Assembly (NCBI GenBank): GCA_017649745.1
Contig: JAGCGE010000374.1
Location: 1 to 14,019, forward strand
Origin: Clostridiales bacterium
Lineage (GTDB): Bacteria > Bacillota_A > Clostridia > Saccharofermentanales > Saccharofermentanaceae
DNA length: 14,019 nt
Reading direction: 5' to 3'
Of this stretch, positions 1 through 6,981 are shown in pieces. Within the stretch, counting starts at the first letter, position 1; every line of letters begins with the position of its first letter. Both the position numbers and the translations under genes were made by a program. The notes under the pieces were generated by a model, which saw only the letters and a program-made list of their open reading frames with translations, was not told the origin of the DNA and made no database searches.

Positions 1-1338
1 AGTAACTTCCTCAGGTCGCTCGTCGATAAGAAGAACGAAGAGCTTACAATCAGGGTTGGTATTGGTAATAGCATTAGCGATCTTCTGGAGAAGGATAGTC
101 TTACCTGCCTTTGGAGGAGAAGCTACCATACCTCTCTGGCCTTTACCTATAGGCGAGAAAAGATCGATGATCCTTGTTGAGATATCGTTGATCTTTGAAT
201 TTCCGAAAGTAGTCTCGAGTCTGAGCTTCTCATTCGGATAGACAGCTGTCAATGTTTCAAATCTCTTACGCTTACGAATGATATCAAGATCCGTATCCTC
301 ATTTAATTCGATACCGTTAACTGATAAGACTCTCTTAAGCGGAGCATATTTATCTTTACCTCTCGGAGCAACGGCAAGACCTTTGATATAGTCACCTCTT
401 CTAAGTCCGAGCTTTCTTATAAGCTGGCCTTGAACGAAGGCATCTTCTTCACCCGGAAGATAATTATTCCTGTGGATGAATCCGTTAAAGTCACCCTTAT
501 CGCCGCTTCCGATGGAAAGAACACCCTCAACATCAATATACTGCGGTTCTTCAGGCTTAGGAGCTTCTGCTTCAGAAGCAGACTGATCCTCAGCAGGTAT
601 CTCAGTAGATTCGATCTCAGTTACAACAACTTTACCGTCATCAGAGGAAGGTCCGAAAGAAAGAGTTCTCTTCTTTCCCTTACCCTTACGGTTATTGCTC
701 TTTGTTGCTTCTTTAGGTTGTTCTTTGGATTCTTCTTTAGGCTCTGTTGAAGGTTCTTCTGCCTTCTCAGCCATTTCTTCTAACGGAAGTTTCTCTTCCT
801 TCTTTTTCTTACCGCCACGCTTCTTAGGAGTTTCTGCCTTCGGCGTTTCTTCAGCAGGAGTCTCATCCTTTGGCTCTTCAACCTTAGTCTCTTCTTCCTT
901 CTTAGCTGAAGTTTTCTTTGAAGTTGTCTTTCTCTTGGAAGTCTTCTTCTCTTCCTTCACGTCCTCAACTTTTTGAGTAGTCTCTTCCTTTACTTCTTCA
1001 ACAGGTTTATCTTCCTTCTTGCCAGAAGTCTTGGAAGCACGTGTCTTCTTTGTCTTTGGGGCGGATTTCTCTTCTTCTGAAGCGCTTACCTTATCTTCCT
1101 TAGGTTCCTCAGTCTTCTTCGTCTTCTTAGTTGTAGACTTAGTAGCTGTTTCTTTCTTGGCTGAAGTCTTCCTTGCAGGCTTCTTAGCTGCCTTAGGTTC
1201 TTCTTCAGTTGCAATAAGAGAGATAAGTTGATCAGGATTCATAGTTACCGCTTTTTCTCTGTCGACCAGATTAAAAGCTACAGCAATCTCGATCAGATCT
1301 TCAAAAGATTTCTGCTCTAAAGCTTCTCTTTCTGTCAT
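1..1338 (-). CDS. rho: Transcription termination factor Rho, N-terminal 446 codons (cut by window edge)
   Basis: Reading the minus strand from the ATG at 1338 gives an open frame of 446 codons running off the left edge. Residues ~10-43 resemble the Rho N-terminal helical (SAP-like) domain. Residues ~44-262 are a low-complexity Lys/Glu/Thr/Ser/Pro-rich segment. From about Y267 comes the cold-shock-like RNA-binding domain (IDVEGVLSI...GFIHRNNYL...QLIRKLGLRRGDYIKG), then the ATPase core with Walker A PPKAGKT ending at T414 and the LLIDERPEEVT segment at the edge. Rho is a hexameric RNA helicase that ends transcription of untranslated RNA. The catalytic remainder (Walker B, Q and R loops) lies outside the window. 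The start is supported by AAGGAA about seven bases upstream. Compared with the ~420-aa E. coli protein, the 220-residue insert is the odd feature. Identity is secure; the function of the insert is not known from the sequence. Confidence 0.96.
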   Translation of the reverse strand, partial: MTEREALEQKSFEDLIEIAVAFNLVDREKAVTMNPDQLISLIATEEEPKAAKKPARKTSAKKETATKSTTKKTKKTEEPKEDKVSASEEEKSAPKTKKTRASKTSGKKEDKPVEEVKEETTQKVEDVKEEKKTSKRKTTSKKTSAKKEEETKVEEPKDETPAEETPKAETPKKRGGKKKKEEKLPLEEMAEKAEEPSTEPKEESKEQPKEATKSNNRKGKGKKRTLSFGPSSDDGKVVVTEIESTEIPAEDQSASEAEAPKPEEPQYIDVEGVLSIGSGDKGDFNGFIHRNNYLPGEEDAFVQGQLIRKLGLRRGDYIKGLAVAPRGKDKYAPLKRVLSVNGIELNEDTDLDIIRKRKRFETLTAVYPNEKLRLETTFGNSKINDISTRIIDLFSPIGKGQRGMVASPPKAGKTILLQKIANAITNTNPDCKLFVLLIDERPEEVT

Positions 1339-1420
1339 AAAAATTCCTTAATCATAGAATAGATGTGTATACAAGTCTTAAATTGTCTGGGAAATTTAAA
1401 AGTCGTATTAACTTGCAAGA

Positions 1421-1449
1421 ATTCTATCACTAATAGAAAATTTGTGCAA
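1421..1449 (-). promoter_or_regulatory. Candidate rho promoter
   Basis: On the minus strand, TTGCAC (1444-1449) and TAGAAT (1421-1426) are separated by 17 bases, a good sigma-70-type layout. Transcription would start near 1414, giving a leader of roughly 75 nt before the rho ATG. It lies between the stop of the zinc-ribbon gene (1482) and rho, so rho can be transcribed on its own. I see no strong terminator between the two genes, so read-through is also possible. Confidence 0.55.
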
Positions 1450-1481
1450 CAATTTATATGCCCGATCCAGTCATTATCTTA

Positions 1482-2354
1482 TTATTTCTTACGCTCCCAA
1501 ATATTCTTGTCGAGCTTTATGATCGAATCGTAAAGTGCATTCAGTTCCGGAACTTTTTCTGAGAGGATATCATTACTCTTCTTTGACGGTTCCCCGTTAT
1601 CCAGAAGCTCTTTGTTCTTCTTTCCGTCTTTTACAAGTGTTTGGATCGTCTGTCCCAGTTTGATACCGAAAGTTGCTGCCACGATCACTGATACTTCGAT
1701 CAATATGATCATCATGCTTACAGAGTCATCTGCATCACCTGTATTCAAAACGACTAAACTAAAGACTAAAAGGCACAGTGATACGAGAGTGATAATAGTA
1801 TAACTCATTACTTTCCTGGTATTATTCTTCCTGCTAATCTGATAATTGTCCGAGAAGATCTCATCATCATGAACCTTGTCATAGACCTTTGAAAACTCAT
1901 CGAGCTTATAGAGAAATTCCTTGATCTGAGAGAAATACTCTTTATTATCTCCATTTGCCTTATTGATATAATCGTCAAACTTCGTTACGTGGAGCCTGTC
2001 CATCATATCGGATCCTCTTACCTTACCTGTATCTTTAACATCTTTGATCCCTTTCTTGAAGATACCGGTACTCTTAATATGAAGGTCACAGAAAAGATTG
2101 CCTCTTAATGCAGCAGCGCTTGAAGGATCTTTCTGAAGGACCATATCGAAAAGTTTCTTAGCCGAAGGAAAATCTTCGCTATAAAGATTATCGTATGCTT
2201 CTACCAGGATATCGTTCTTAAGGAGAAAATCGTAATCAATTTCGACTCCGCAGAAATCACAGAAAAACAATGATCTTTTCTCATCATGCTTAAGGTTACC
2301 GCCACAGGACGGACAGATACGCTTGTTCAATAATCTATCATTCAATTCAGTCAT
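1482..2354 (-). CDS. Zinc-ribbon, two-TM membrane protein of unknown function (290 aa)
   Basis: I do not recognise a named family. The N-terminus holds a four-cysteine zinc ribbon (C14-P-S-C17 ... C32-D-F-C35). Residues ~47-90 look like a TPR-type helical pair (LVEAYDNLYSEDFPSAKKLF / VLQKDPSSAAALRGN), followed by a charged helical region to ~180. Two hydrophobic segments at ~182-204 and ~212-234 are probable membrane helices joined by a short acidic turn (GDADD). The last ~55 residues are charged and helical. Zinc ribbon and tail would both face the cytoplasm if the two helices form a hairpin. Related clostridial proteins pair a zinc ribbon with TPR-like repeats, with no known role. AGGTGAG five bases before the ATG supports the start. 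It has its own promoter and lies between mreB and rho with no evident functional link to either. Confidence 0.85.
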   Translation of the reverse strand: MTELNDRLLNKRICPSCGGNLKHDEKRSLFFCDFCGVEIDYDFLLKNDILVEAYDNLYSEDFPSAKKLFDMVLQKDPSSAAALRGNLFCDLHIKSTGIFKKGIKDVKDTGKVRGSDMMDRLHVTKFDDYINKANGDNKEYFSQIKEFLYKLDEFSKVYDKVHDDEIFSDNYQISRKNNTRKVMSYTIITLVSLCLLVFSLVVLNTGDADDSVSMMIILIEVSVIVAATFGIKLGQTIQTLVKDGKKNKELLDNGEPSKKSNDILSEKVPELNALYDSIIKLDKNIWERKK

Positions 2355-2404
2355 AATGTCTCACCTTTGGGCATTAGCCTTTCTGATATGATGATACCAT
2401 GAAT

Positions 2405-2434
2405 ATTATCCTTTAATTCGTTTTTTATTGTCAA
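2405..2434 (-). promoter_or_regulatory. Promoter of the 290-aa zinc-ribbon gene
   Basis: Minus strand TTGACA (2429-2434), an 18-base spacer, then GATAAT (2405-2410). The -35 is a perfect consensus and the -10 differs at one base. It sits just downstream of the mreB terminator and about 50 bases before the ATG at 2354, which makes the gene an independent transcription unit. Confidence 0.65.
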
Positions 2435-2457
2435 TATAATGCGATAATTCGCAAACG

Positions 2458-2483
2458 AAAAAGTCCTTCTTACGAAGGACTTT
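2458..2483 (-). terminator. Intrinsic terminator of mreB
   Basis: On the minus strand a perfect 10-bp stem, AAAGTCCTTC / GAAGGACTTT with a four-base loop (arms at 2474-2483 and 2460-2469), is followed by a short T run read from 2462 to 2458. It begins 32 bases after the mreB stop. The T run is on the minus side only, so it serves mreB. Confidence 0.88.
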
Positions 2484-2514
2484 ACTGTTCTGATCATATA
2501 GATGTTGATGAATA

Positions 2515-3525
2515 TTACTGATCACCCAAAGCAGCAAACTTATCCATCATGTCGAGGGCCTTACCTGTACCGATTGCTACACAGGAGATAGCATCCTGAG
2601 CGATATATACATCAATACCTATCTTTGTAGCGAGCATTCTGTCGAGACCATAGAGAAGTGCTCCTCCATCTGTCATTACGATACCTCTTTGTGAGATATC
2701 TGCCATGAGCTCCGGCGGTGTCTTCTCAAGAACTACGTGTACAGCTTCGAAGATAGCAGATACAGGCTCTTCAAGAGCTTCGAGCATCTCAGTGGATGAA
2801 ACAGTAACTGTAGAAGGAAGACCTGTGATAAGGTTTCTGCCTCGTACATCGAGTGTCAACTCTTCGTCTCTAGGATATGCACAACCGATCTGGATCTTGA
2901 GCATCTCAGCTGTCTTGTCACCGATCAAGATATTGTGCTTACGTCTTACGTGCTTGATGATAGCTTCGTCGAACTTATCACCTGCAACTTTCAAGGATGC
3001 ATCAACAACAGGCTCGCAAAGAGAGATAACGGAGATATCTGTTGTACCGCCTCCGATATCAACGATCATGGAACCGCATGCCTTTGTGATATCGATACCG
3101 GCGCCGATAGCAGCTGCGATAGGCTCACGGATAAGGAATACGTCCTTAGCACCTGCGTGACGGCAAGCATTCTCAACAGCCTGCTGCTCAACAGGAGTAA
3201 TAACCGAAGGAACGCATACAACAATTGTCGGCTTAAAGTATGTAGCTCTGAAACCGCTGCAGACACGACCGATAAAAGCCTTAAGCATAACTTCTGTAGC
3301 TCTGAAGTCAGAGATAACGCCCTCACGAAGAGGTCTTATAGCTTCAACTACACCAGGTGTACGACCAAGCATAAGGCTCGCACTCTCACCTACTGCAAGA
3401 ACCTTACCTGTCTTAGTATTAACTGCAACTACTGATGGTTCCTTAAGAACTACGCCCTTTCCGCGGACATAGATAAGTACACTACTGGTACCAAGATCGA
3501 TACCAATTTCCATTCCTAAACCCAT
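2515..3525 (-). CDS. mreB: MreB/Mbl-family actin-like cell-shape protein (336 aa)
   Basis: MreB-family proteins form ATP-dependent membrane-bound filaments that guide lateral wall synthesis in rods. Full family length. The phosphate-1 motif is IDLGTSSVLI (~9-18), phosphate-2 is VDIGGGTTD (155-163), the catalytic glutamate is E134 in REPIAAAIGAG, and the adenosine motif is MTDGGALLYG (284-293), where family members usually have TGGGA. Other hallmarks are GRTPG, AIRPL and the ending VAIGTGKALD. There is no mreC/mreD neighbour, and the gene is flanked by its own promoter and terminator, a stand-alone arrangement typical of Mbl- or MreBH-like paralogues; mreB and mbl cannot be separated from this window. 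AGGTG sits five bases upstream of the chosen ATG, which fits better than the internal Met5. It is divergent from leuS. Confidence 0.95.
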   Translation of the reverse strand: MGLGMEIGIDLGTSSVLIYVRGKGVVLKEPSVVAVNTKTGKVLAVGESASLMLGRTPGVVEAIRPLREGVISDFRATEVMLKAFIGRVCSGFRATYFKPTIVVCVPSVITPVEQQAVENACRHAGAKDVFLIREPIAAAIGAGIDITKACGSMIVDIGGGTTDISVISLCEPVVDASLKVAGDKFDEAIIKHVRRKHNILIGDKTAEMLKIQIGCAYPRDEELTLDVRGRNLITGLPSTVTVSSTEMLEALEEPVSAIFEAVHVVLEKTPPELMADISQRGIVMTDGGALLYGLDRMLATKIGIDVYIAQDAISCVAIGTGKALDMMDKFAALGDQ

Positions 3526-3591
3526 TAGATCACCTCTACATATATAGAAAACCCCATAAAATCGGAGTATTACTCAAAAATAAACATTTTG

Positions 3592-3619
3592 ATTATACAT
3601 TAGTGAACCCGAAAATCAA
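3592..3619 (-). promoter_or_regulatory. Candidate mreB promoter
   Basis: On the minus strand a perfect TATAAT (3592-3597) is preceded by TTGATT (3614-3619) with a 16-base spacer (or TTTGAT with 17). The start would fall near 3585, leaving a leader of about 60 nt. It is back-to-back with the leuS promoter in a 212-base divergent intergenic region. Confidence 0.6.
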
Positions 3620-3672
3620 ACAACGAAAGCCCGCCCAATGTTTCACTTTTATATTATAAACATAACATTTCA

Positions 3673-3702
3673 TTTTCATTGTGTGAAAACTGGTGTTATA
3701 AT
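3673..3702 (+). promoter_or_regulatory. Candidate leuS promoter (extended -10)
   Basis: A perfect TATAAT (3697-3702) carries an extended -10 TG at 3694-3695. The -35 is weak (TTTTCA at 3673-3678, 18-base spacer), as expected where an extended -10 compensates. Transcription would begin near 3709, so the leader is only ~30 nt. That leaves no room for a T-box riboswitch, the usual leucine-starvation control of leuS in Firmicutes. Confidence 0.6.
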
Positions 3703-3725
3703 GGTCTAGTTTATTATTTAAAGAA

Positions 3726-3731
3726 GAGGTG
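3726..3731 (+). promoter_or_regulatory. Ribosome binding site that fixes the leuS start
   Basis: GAGGTG lies six bases before the ATG at 3738. A GTG that could open the same frame at 3729 is part of this Shine-Dalgarno sequence itself, so it cannot be the start; the ATG at 3738 is. Confidence 0.8.
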
Positions 3732-3737
3732 AAAAAG

Positions 3738-6212
3738 ATGTCATATTCAGTTGAAATTGACCGTAAGTGGCAGAAAAAGTGGGAAGAAACCGAACTTTAC
3801 AAGTTCGATCCGGACAAGAAGGGCGATAAGCTATACTGCCTAGAAATGTTCTCATATCCTTCAGGAGCCAATCTTCACCTAGGACACTGGTATAACTACT
3901 CTTTGACCGATTCATGGTCACGTTTTAAGAGAATGCAGGGATTTAACGTATTCCATCCAATGGGATTCGATGCTTTCGGACTTCCTGCAGAAAACTATGC
4001 TATCAAGACAGGTATCCATCCACAGGATTCCACACTTAAGAATATCGCAACAATGGAAAAGCAGCTCAAGGAGATGGGCGCTACTTTCGATTGGAATTAT
4101 GAGCTTGCTACATGCATGCCTGATTACTACAAGTGGAATCAGTGGCTTTTCACAAAGCTTTATGAGAACAACCTTGCTTATAGAAAGAATGCTCTCGTTA
4201 ACTGGTGTCCTAAGTGCCAGACAGTTCTTGCAAACGAGCAGGTAATCGACGGTAAGTGCGAGCGTTGTGACAGCGAGATCGAAAGAAAGAACATGACACA
4301 GTGGTTCTTCGCTATCACAAAGTATGCTCAGGAACTCCTCGATTGTCTCCCACAGCTCGACTGGCCTGAGAAGACAAAGAAGATCCAGACAAACTGGATC
4401 GGAAGATCAGAAGGTTCAGAAGTTTCTTTCTTCTGCGAAAAAGACGGCGAGCAGCTTAAGGATGAGAATGGTGATCCGCTCAAGCTTACAGTATTTACTA
4501 CTCGAGCTGATACGTTCATGGGTGTTACTTATGTCGTAGTCGCACCTGAGTCAGAGATCTGCACAAAGCTCACAACTGAAGCTCAGAAGGCTGCAGTTGA
4601 AGAGTACAAGGCTTTCACAGCTAAAGCTTCCGATATCGACCGTATGTCTACAACACGTGAGAAGACCGGTGTCTTCACAGGTAGTTATGCTATCCACCCA
4701 TTGAACGGTAAGAAGGTTCCGATCTGGGCTTCTGACTACGTAATCGCAGGTTACGGTACCGGTGTCGTTATGGCAGTTCCTGCTCACGATGAAAGAGACT
4801 TCGAGTTCGCTACAAAGTTCGGTCTCGATATCATCCGTGTAGTAGCATCTAAGGAAGGCGCTGAAGACGAGCTTCCATACTGCGAGAAGAAGGGTGTTCT
4901 CGTTAACTCCGGAGAGTTCGACGGAATCGAGATGCACAAGGCTATCGATGCTATCGTTAATAAGCTCGCTACAATGGATATGGGCGCTAAGAAAGTCAAC
5001 TACAGACTTCGTGACTGGCTCATCTCACGTCAGAGATATTGGGGTACACCGATCCCTATGATCCACTGCCCTTCATGCGGAATCGTACCTGTTCCTGAAA
5101 AGGATCTTCCGGTACTTCTCCCTTATGATGTTGAGTTCAAGCCTGACGGAGAAAGCCCACTTGCTAAGTGCGACAGTTTCATGAACTGCAAGTGCCCTAA
5201 GTGCGGTGGCGATGCTAAGCGTGATCCTGACACAATGGATACTTTCGTTGACTCATCATGGTATGAGCTCCGTTATCCTGATAACAAGAATTCAGACGAG
5301 ATCTTCAATAAGGATCTCATCAACAAAATGTGCCCTGTTGATAAGTATGTCGGTGGTCCTGAGCATGCAGCTATGCACCTTCTCTATTCGAGATTCATCT
5401 GTAAGGCTATGCGTGACATGGGTCTCCTTAACTTCGACGAGCCATTCAAGAGCCTCGTTCACCAGGGTATCATCCTTGGACCTGACGGTAACAGAATGAG
5501 TAAGTCCAGAGGTAATACAGTTGCTCCTGACGAATATGTTGCTAAGTATGGTTCTGACGTATTCAGAACATATCTCGCATTCGGTTTCGCTTATACAGAG
5601 GGCGGCCCATGGAGTGATACAGGTCTTCAGGCTATCGTTAAGTTCGTTAACCGTGTTGAGCGTCTTGCTGATGATATCAAGGACATCAAGGATTCCTACG
5701 ATCCTTCTTCCCTCTCTAAGGATGACAAGGATCTTAACTACGTTCTTAACTACACGATCAAGGCTGTAACTGCAGATACTGACAGATTCCAGTTCAATAC
5801 ATCTATCGCTCGTATGATGGAGCTCATCAATGCAGTATCCAAGTATCAGCAGAGCGGTAATGTCAACAAGGGATTCTTACGTCATACAGTTGAGACTTTG
5901 TTGCTCCTCTACGCTCCATATGCTCCTCACTTCACTGAAGAGCAGTGGGAGAAGATCGGTAACGGTTACTCCATCTTCAATCAGGAGTGGCCGGCATTCG
6001 ATGAGTCTGCACTCGTTAAGGATTCTATCGAGATCGCTGTTCAGGTTAACGGTAAGATCGTATTCAAGCTCGATGTTCCTTCTGAAGCAGATCAGGCTGC
6101 TGTCGAAGAACTCGTTAAGGCTGATGAGCGTCTTGCTGAAGCTCTTGCCGGTAGAAATATCGTTAAGTTCATCTATGTTAAGGGAAGACTTGCAAACATC
6201 GTTGCTAAGTAA
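3738..6212 (+). CDS. leuS: Leucyl-tRNA synthetase (824 aa)
   Basis: Cytoplasmic class I synthetase that charges tRNA-Leu and edits mischarged products. Visible in order: the HIGH signature as HLGH (47-50) after YPSGAN; a zinc knuckle with C157, C160, C174 and C177; the CP1 editing domain with the Thr-rich segment [10 protein letters not shown] (253-262, T259 matching the E. coli discriminator T252) and [12 protein letters not shown] with D354 in the place of the essential editing aspartate; a second Cys cluster starting C444/C447; [13 protein letters not shown] signature ([14 protein letters not shown]); KMSKS as RMSKSRGN (586-593, first Lys replaced by Arg); then the helical anticodon-binding and C-terminal domains. 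Length is normal for bacterial LeuRS, so the gene is complete. It is monocistronic, with its own promoter and terminator. Confidence 0.98.
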   Translation: MSYSVEIDRKWQKKWEETELYKFDPDKKGDKLYCLEMFSYPSGANLHLGHWYNYSLTDSWSRFKRMQGFNVFHPMGFDAFGLPAENYAIKTGIHPQDSTLKNIATMEKQLKEMGATFDWNYELATCMPDYYKWNQWLFTKLYENNLAYRKNALVNWCPKCQTVLANEQVIDGKCERCDSEIERKNMTQWFFAITKYAQELLDCLPQLDWPEKTKKIQTNWIGRSEGSEVSFFCEKDGEQLKDENGDPLKLTVFTTRADTFMGVTYVVVAPESEICTKLTTEAQKAAVEEYKAFTAKASDIDRMSTTREKTGVFTGSYAIHPLNGKKVPIWASDYVIAGYGTGVVMAVPAHDERDFEFATKFGLDIIRVVASKEGAEDELPYCEKKGVLVNSGEFDGIEMHKAIDAIVNKLATMDMGAKKVNYRLRDWLISRQRYWGTPIPMIHCPSCGIVPVPEKDLPVLLPYDVEFKPDGESPLAKCDSFMNCKCPKCGGDAKRDPDTMDTFVDSSWYELRYPDNKNSDEIFNKDLINKMCPVDKYVGGPEHAAMHLLYSRFICKAMRDMGLLNFDEPFKSLVHQGIILGPDGNRMSKSRGNTVAPDEYVAKYGSDVFRTYLAFGFAYTEGGPWSDTGLQAIVKFVNRVERLADDIKDIKDSYDPSSLSKDDKDLNYVLNYTIKAVTADTDRFQFNTSIARMMELINAVSKYQQSGNVNKGFLRHTVETLLLLYAPYAPHFTEEQWEKIGNGYSIFNQEWPAFDESALVKDSIEIAVQVNGKIVFKLDVPSEADQAAVEELVKADERLAEALAGRNIVKFIYVKGRLANIVAK

Positions 6213-6228
6213 GATCAAAACGCATTAT

Positions 6229-6263
6229 AGAGCATCACTTCTTCAGAAGTGGTGCTCTTTTTT
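6229..6263 (+). terminator. Intrinsic terminator of leuS
   Basis: A 14-bp stem with one G-T wobble (AGAGCATCACTTCT / AGAAGTGGTGCTCT), a two-base loop (or an effective four-base loop) and a run of six Ts at 6258-6263. It begins 17 bases after the leuS stop. Confidence 0.92.
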
Positions 6264-6277
6264 GTTTTCGAAAACAA
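6262..6277 (+). promoter_or_regulatory. 16-bp perfect palindrome, possible operator
   Basis: TTGTTTTCGAAAACAA is a perfect 16-bp inverted repeat with no spacer. It follows directly on the leuS terminator T run and ends 35 bases before the ATG of the next gene. A weak -10-like TAAAAT lies at 6281-6286, so a protein bound here would cover the upstream promoter region. The regulator is unknown; chance symmetry in AT-rich DNA is possible. Confidence 0.35.
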
Positions 6278-6312
6278 TAGTAAAATAAGAAAAAATGCAA
6301 GGAAGATATGTC

Positions 6313-6912
6313 ATGAAAAATACTGATTCAGATCTGATCAAGAAATCTGTACCGATCTCAGAGTTGAAGTTCGATCCGATCAAGGACGACGACAAGGCTT
6401 TGGTCAGGACCGTTCGAAAAAATCATATAACTTCCAACATCGGATATCTGGTAATTCTTTTTATCATGTTCGCGCTGTGCGGATGGTTCCTCATAAGATC
6501 GATCATCTACCCTGCTTCTACGCTTATCATCCATATCGGATCTCTGTTGGGACTTTTTATCGGAACAGCGATCCCCGGATATTTTATCTACGGAATCCTC
6601 AGAGGTTATCGTGGAATAAGGAAAGGAATTATCCTCTCAGTTTCAAGACTTCAGGAAGAGAAAGACAACAGGAACAAGACATATCAATATGTAGCTGACA
6701 TATATATGGAAGACATCGACAGATCTCTTATAAGTTACCCGATCACTCAGGATGTATATCAAGAGATCAAGCCTGGTGACGGCGTTGTTCTTCTTAAGGC
6801 ACAAAAGTCTGTGGTCATCCTTCCTGATCCTCAGAGAGTCGGCGCTGTCGATGTTAAGGATGTGAAATCCAGCGTAAGCAGTAATGTATCTTATCGCGAT
6901 AAAAAATGTTAG
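6313..6912 (+). CDS. Two-TM membrane protein of unknown function (199 aa)
   Basis: Not recognised as a named family. Residues 1-40 are hydrophilic and charged. Two long hydrophobic segments follow at ~42-66 (IGYLVILFIMFALCGWFLI) and ~70-96. The rest, ~97-199, is a soluble domain, predicted cytoplasmic by the RGYRGIRKG basic cluster after the second helix. Its TYQYVADIYMEDID ... GDGVVLLKAQKSVVILP pattern suggests a small beta-rich fold like those often fused to such hairpins. The ATG at 6295 in the same frame has no ribosome site, while the ATG at 6313 has AAGGAAG seven bases upstream, so the shorter form is chosen. The stop codon overlaps the left arm of the BirA operator, yet the gene appears to belong to a separate unit from birA. 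Confidence 0.78.
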   Translation: MKNTDSDLIKKSVPISELKFDPIKDDDKALVRTVRKNHITSNIGYLVILFIMFALCGWFLIRSIIYPASTLIIHIGSLLGLFIGTAIPGYFIYGILRGYRGIRKGIILSVSRLQEEKDNRNKTYQYVADIYMEDIDRSLISYPITQDVYQEIKPGDGVVLLKAQKSVVILPDPQRVGAVDVKDVKSSVSSNVSYRDKKC

Positions 6913-6941
6913 TTAACCATTTATGATTTATTGGTTGACTA
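6910..6941 (+). promoter_or_regulatory. Probable BirA operator (biotin repressor site)
   Basis: TAGTTAACC (6910-6918), a 14-base spacer and GGTTGACTA (6933-6941) form an inverted repeat with a single mismatch per half-site pair. From memory, the biotin-regulon site of Firmicutes is GTTAACC-N14 to N16-GGTTAAC, so both half-sites and spacing fit. The right arm contains the TTGACT -35 element of the birA promoter, so a bound BirA-biotinyl-AMP dimer would block polymerase. The downstream genes are exactly the expected targets, birA and bioY. Confidence 0.75.
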
Positions 6942-6963
6942 GCATTAAAACTGGTGGTATCTT
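6935..6963 (+). promoter_or_regulatory. birA-bioY promoter (extended -10)
   Basis: TTGACT (6935-6940), a 17-base spacer and TATCTT (6958-6963) with an extended -10 TG (6955-6956). Predicted transcription start is near 6970, which would leave a leader of only about 12 nt that begins at the ribosome site GGAGG (6971-6975). The bases AAAACTGGTG just before the -10 are the same as in the leuS promoter. Confidence 0.65.
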
Positions 6964-6981
6964 CATATCCGGAGGTCGAAC

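Noticed and set aside
430..1231. Several plus-strand open frames rich in Phe/Ser/Leu opposite rho
   Set aside because: They are the antisense shadow of the Lys/Glu-rich rho insert (AAG/GAA codons read in reverse give CTT/TTC). They lack ribosome sites and promoters.
2705..3435. Long open frames on the plus strand opposite mreB
   Set aside because: The minus frame gives a full-length MreB with all motifs; the plus frames match nothing and have no ribosome site.
3526..3737. Possible T-box riboswitch ahead of leuS
   Set aside because: No specifier hairpin, T-box consensus or antiterminator/terminator pair seen; the likely promoter leaves only ~30 nt of leader.
6904..6942. Inverted repeat after the 199-aa gene read as a terminator
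   Set aside because: The arms are far apart, no T run follows, and half-sites, spacing and downstream genes fit a BirA operator much better.
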